The position numbers and the translations under genes were made by a program. From Glandiceps talaboti (taxonomy: Eukaryota > Hemichordata > Enteropneusta > Spengelidae), in assembly GCF_964340395.1 (NCBI RefSeq), contig NC_135553.1:13654501-13718500 (forward strand): a stretch of DNA of 64,000 nt. Reading direction: 5' to 3'. This document shows, one piece after another, positions 63,120 through 64,000 of the stretch (positions are counted from its first letter, which is position 1; each line of letters starts with the position of its first letter). The notes under the pieces are model-generated. The model saw only the letters and a program-made list of their open reading frames with translations, had not been told where the DNA came from and did not search any database.

Positions 63120-64000
63120 GTTTTTCCATCCAATTCAGTCTGTAGATGAAAGGGAAAACAAAAAAGTAACTCTCCCTACATTAATTGCCACTTCAATGAA
63201 GACAACTGAAGACAGCCCTGCACCAATGGCGAAGCCGGGTGCATCTGTGACTAAGATAAAGGAATCGGATTTGTTAGGTAAAGTCAATACTGTTTTAGGT
63301 GTTGCATGTTTAATGGTATCAAATGCATGCTGCAGTTCGTCTCACCAGTTGAAGGATTTTTCTCAATAACTTGGTACAGAGGCCTAGCTAATTTAGGGGA
63401 AATGACCAGTGCACTGCTGCATGTATAGAGTCTTCCTCTAACTTCATCATTATTCAACAGTAGTGCGTCCTAAAAGGACTAGTGTTTTGGAAAAGATCAC
63501 ATTTTCGTAGATTTAATTTAGTTTTGTCTTGTTAGTCTATCAAAGACAGTTCTTAGATTGTGTGATTGATCTTCAAATTAGTTTTCAGAACAAGTATGTC
63601 ATCAATAAATACTAGCATTGTGTTCCAGGTTAGCTTTCTAAATACCAAGTTAATCACCCACTGCCATCTCCTTTTCGAATGAGAACTGGAGCAGCAGCCC
63701 AATCAGAAGCAAATGGCCCAAGAACACCTACATCTAGCATTTTCTTTAAGTAAGTCTTCTCTTCATTTGTAAAGTGAATAGGGGTTCTCTTTGCCCGTTG
63801 TTTAATTGGACGTATTCATGTCGTGTTCAATTATTAAGTCACCAAGATCATAATTATTCAGTTTTCGCAAACACATTTTGTTATTGAAAAAGGAGTTCTC
63901 TCACTTGTGTAATGTCATGTTCATTTAAATTGACACTGAATCTTTCGGATAAATCAATTAAGTATGCAGGTAGGTTATCGCTATCCATTACCTAATGATG
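63120..64000 (-). pseudogene. Degenerate Ty3/gypsy retrotransposon pol fragment (runs off right edge)
   Basis: Minus-strand translation in shifting frames gives Ty3/gypsy pol pieces in the expected order. Near 63,840-63,990 is the protease-to-RT linker (LPAYLIDLSERF-type, then DLGDL). At 63,674-63,745 is the RT entry motif MLDVGVLGPFASDWAAAPV. At about 63,590-63,625 is the FIDD catalytic box. Near 63,380 is the ARPLYQVIEKN connection, and at 63,170-63,300 the RNase H start (LVTDAPGFAIGAGLSS). Many frameshifts and stops, plus loss of most of the RT fingers/palm between the entry motif and FIDD, make it non-functional. No LTR is seen inside the window. Confidence 0.85.

Overview
The window is AT-rich metazoan genomic DNA with GT-AG introns, widely spaced small exons and abundant microsatellites, from what looks like a marine invertebrate. 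The gene set (GRWD1, CIAO3/NARFL, CYBC1/EROS and a mitochondrial BDH-like dehydrogenase) is bilaterian. The dense palindromic ACATGT/TGTACA motifs are of a kind I associate with non-vertebrate marine genomes. The exact phylum cannot be fixed from the sequence. Exon structures below were assembled by hand from splice sites, reading-frame continuity and family alignment recalled from knowledge.

Layout. 1-13.8 kb (minus strand): the 5' part of a coiled-coil protein gene running off the left edge, with a probable distal first exon at 26.53 kb. 13.8-26.5 kb: gene-free DNA (or first intron) holding a near-identical 2.6 kb tandem duplication (16,177-21,371), a long imperfect inverted repeat near 22.2 kb and, further left, a 64 bp palindrome at 7.6 kb. 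27.7-32.2 kb (plus): complete six-exon GRWD1, a histone-binding WD-repeat ribosome-biogenesis factor. 35.95-42.17 kb (minus): complete ten-exon CIAO3, the iron-only-hydrogenase-like cytosolic Fe-S assembly factor. It is divergent, across less than 200 bp, from complete five-exon CYBC1/EROS (42.37-45.87 kb, plus). 48.7-50.8 kb (minus): two weakly supported exons of a possible novel secreted or charged protein. 50-62.4 kb (plus): a tandem pair of nine-exon mitochondrial short-chain dehydrogenases related to bacterial 3-hydroxybutyrate dehydrogenase, preceded by an orphan third copy of the first exon. 63.1-64.0 kb (minus): a decayed Ty3/gypsy retrotransposon pol fragment.

Most notable observations. 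(1) Two unrelated genes (GRWD1 and CYBC1) each carry a minisatellite whose unit is the 3' end of exon 4 plus its splice donor plus intron, giving decoy donors. (2) The CYBC1 array repeats a CTCF-like motif about every 85 bp. All CTCF-like motifs left of the CIAO3/CYBC1 pair point right and all on the right point left. (3) The BDH-like dehydrogenases keep the Ser-Tyr-Lys catalytic set but appear to have replaced every residue recalled as holding hydroxybutyrate, and each paralogue has lost a different signature glycine. (4) CYBC1 has an upstream ORF whose stop overlaps the main start as ATGA. (5) GRWD1 intron 5 uses a GC-AG splice pair.
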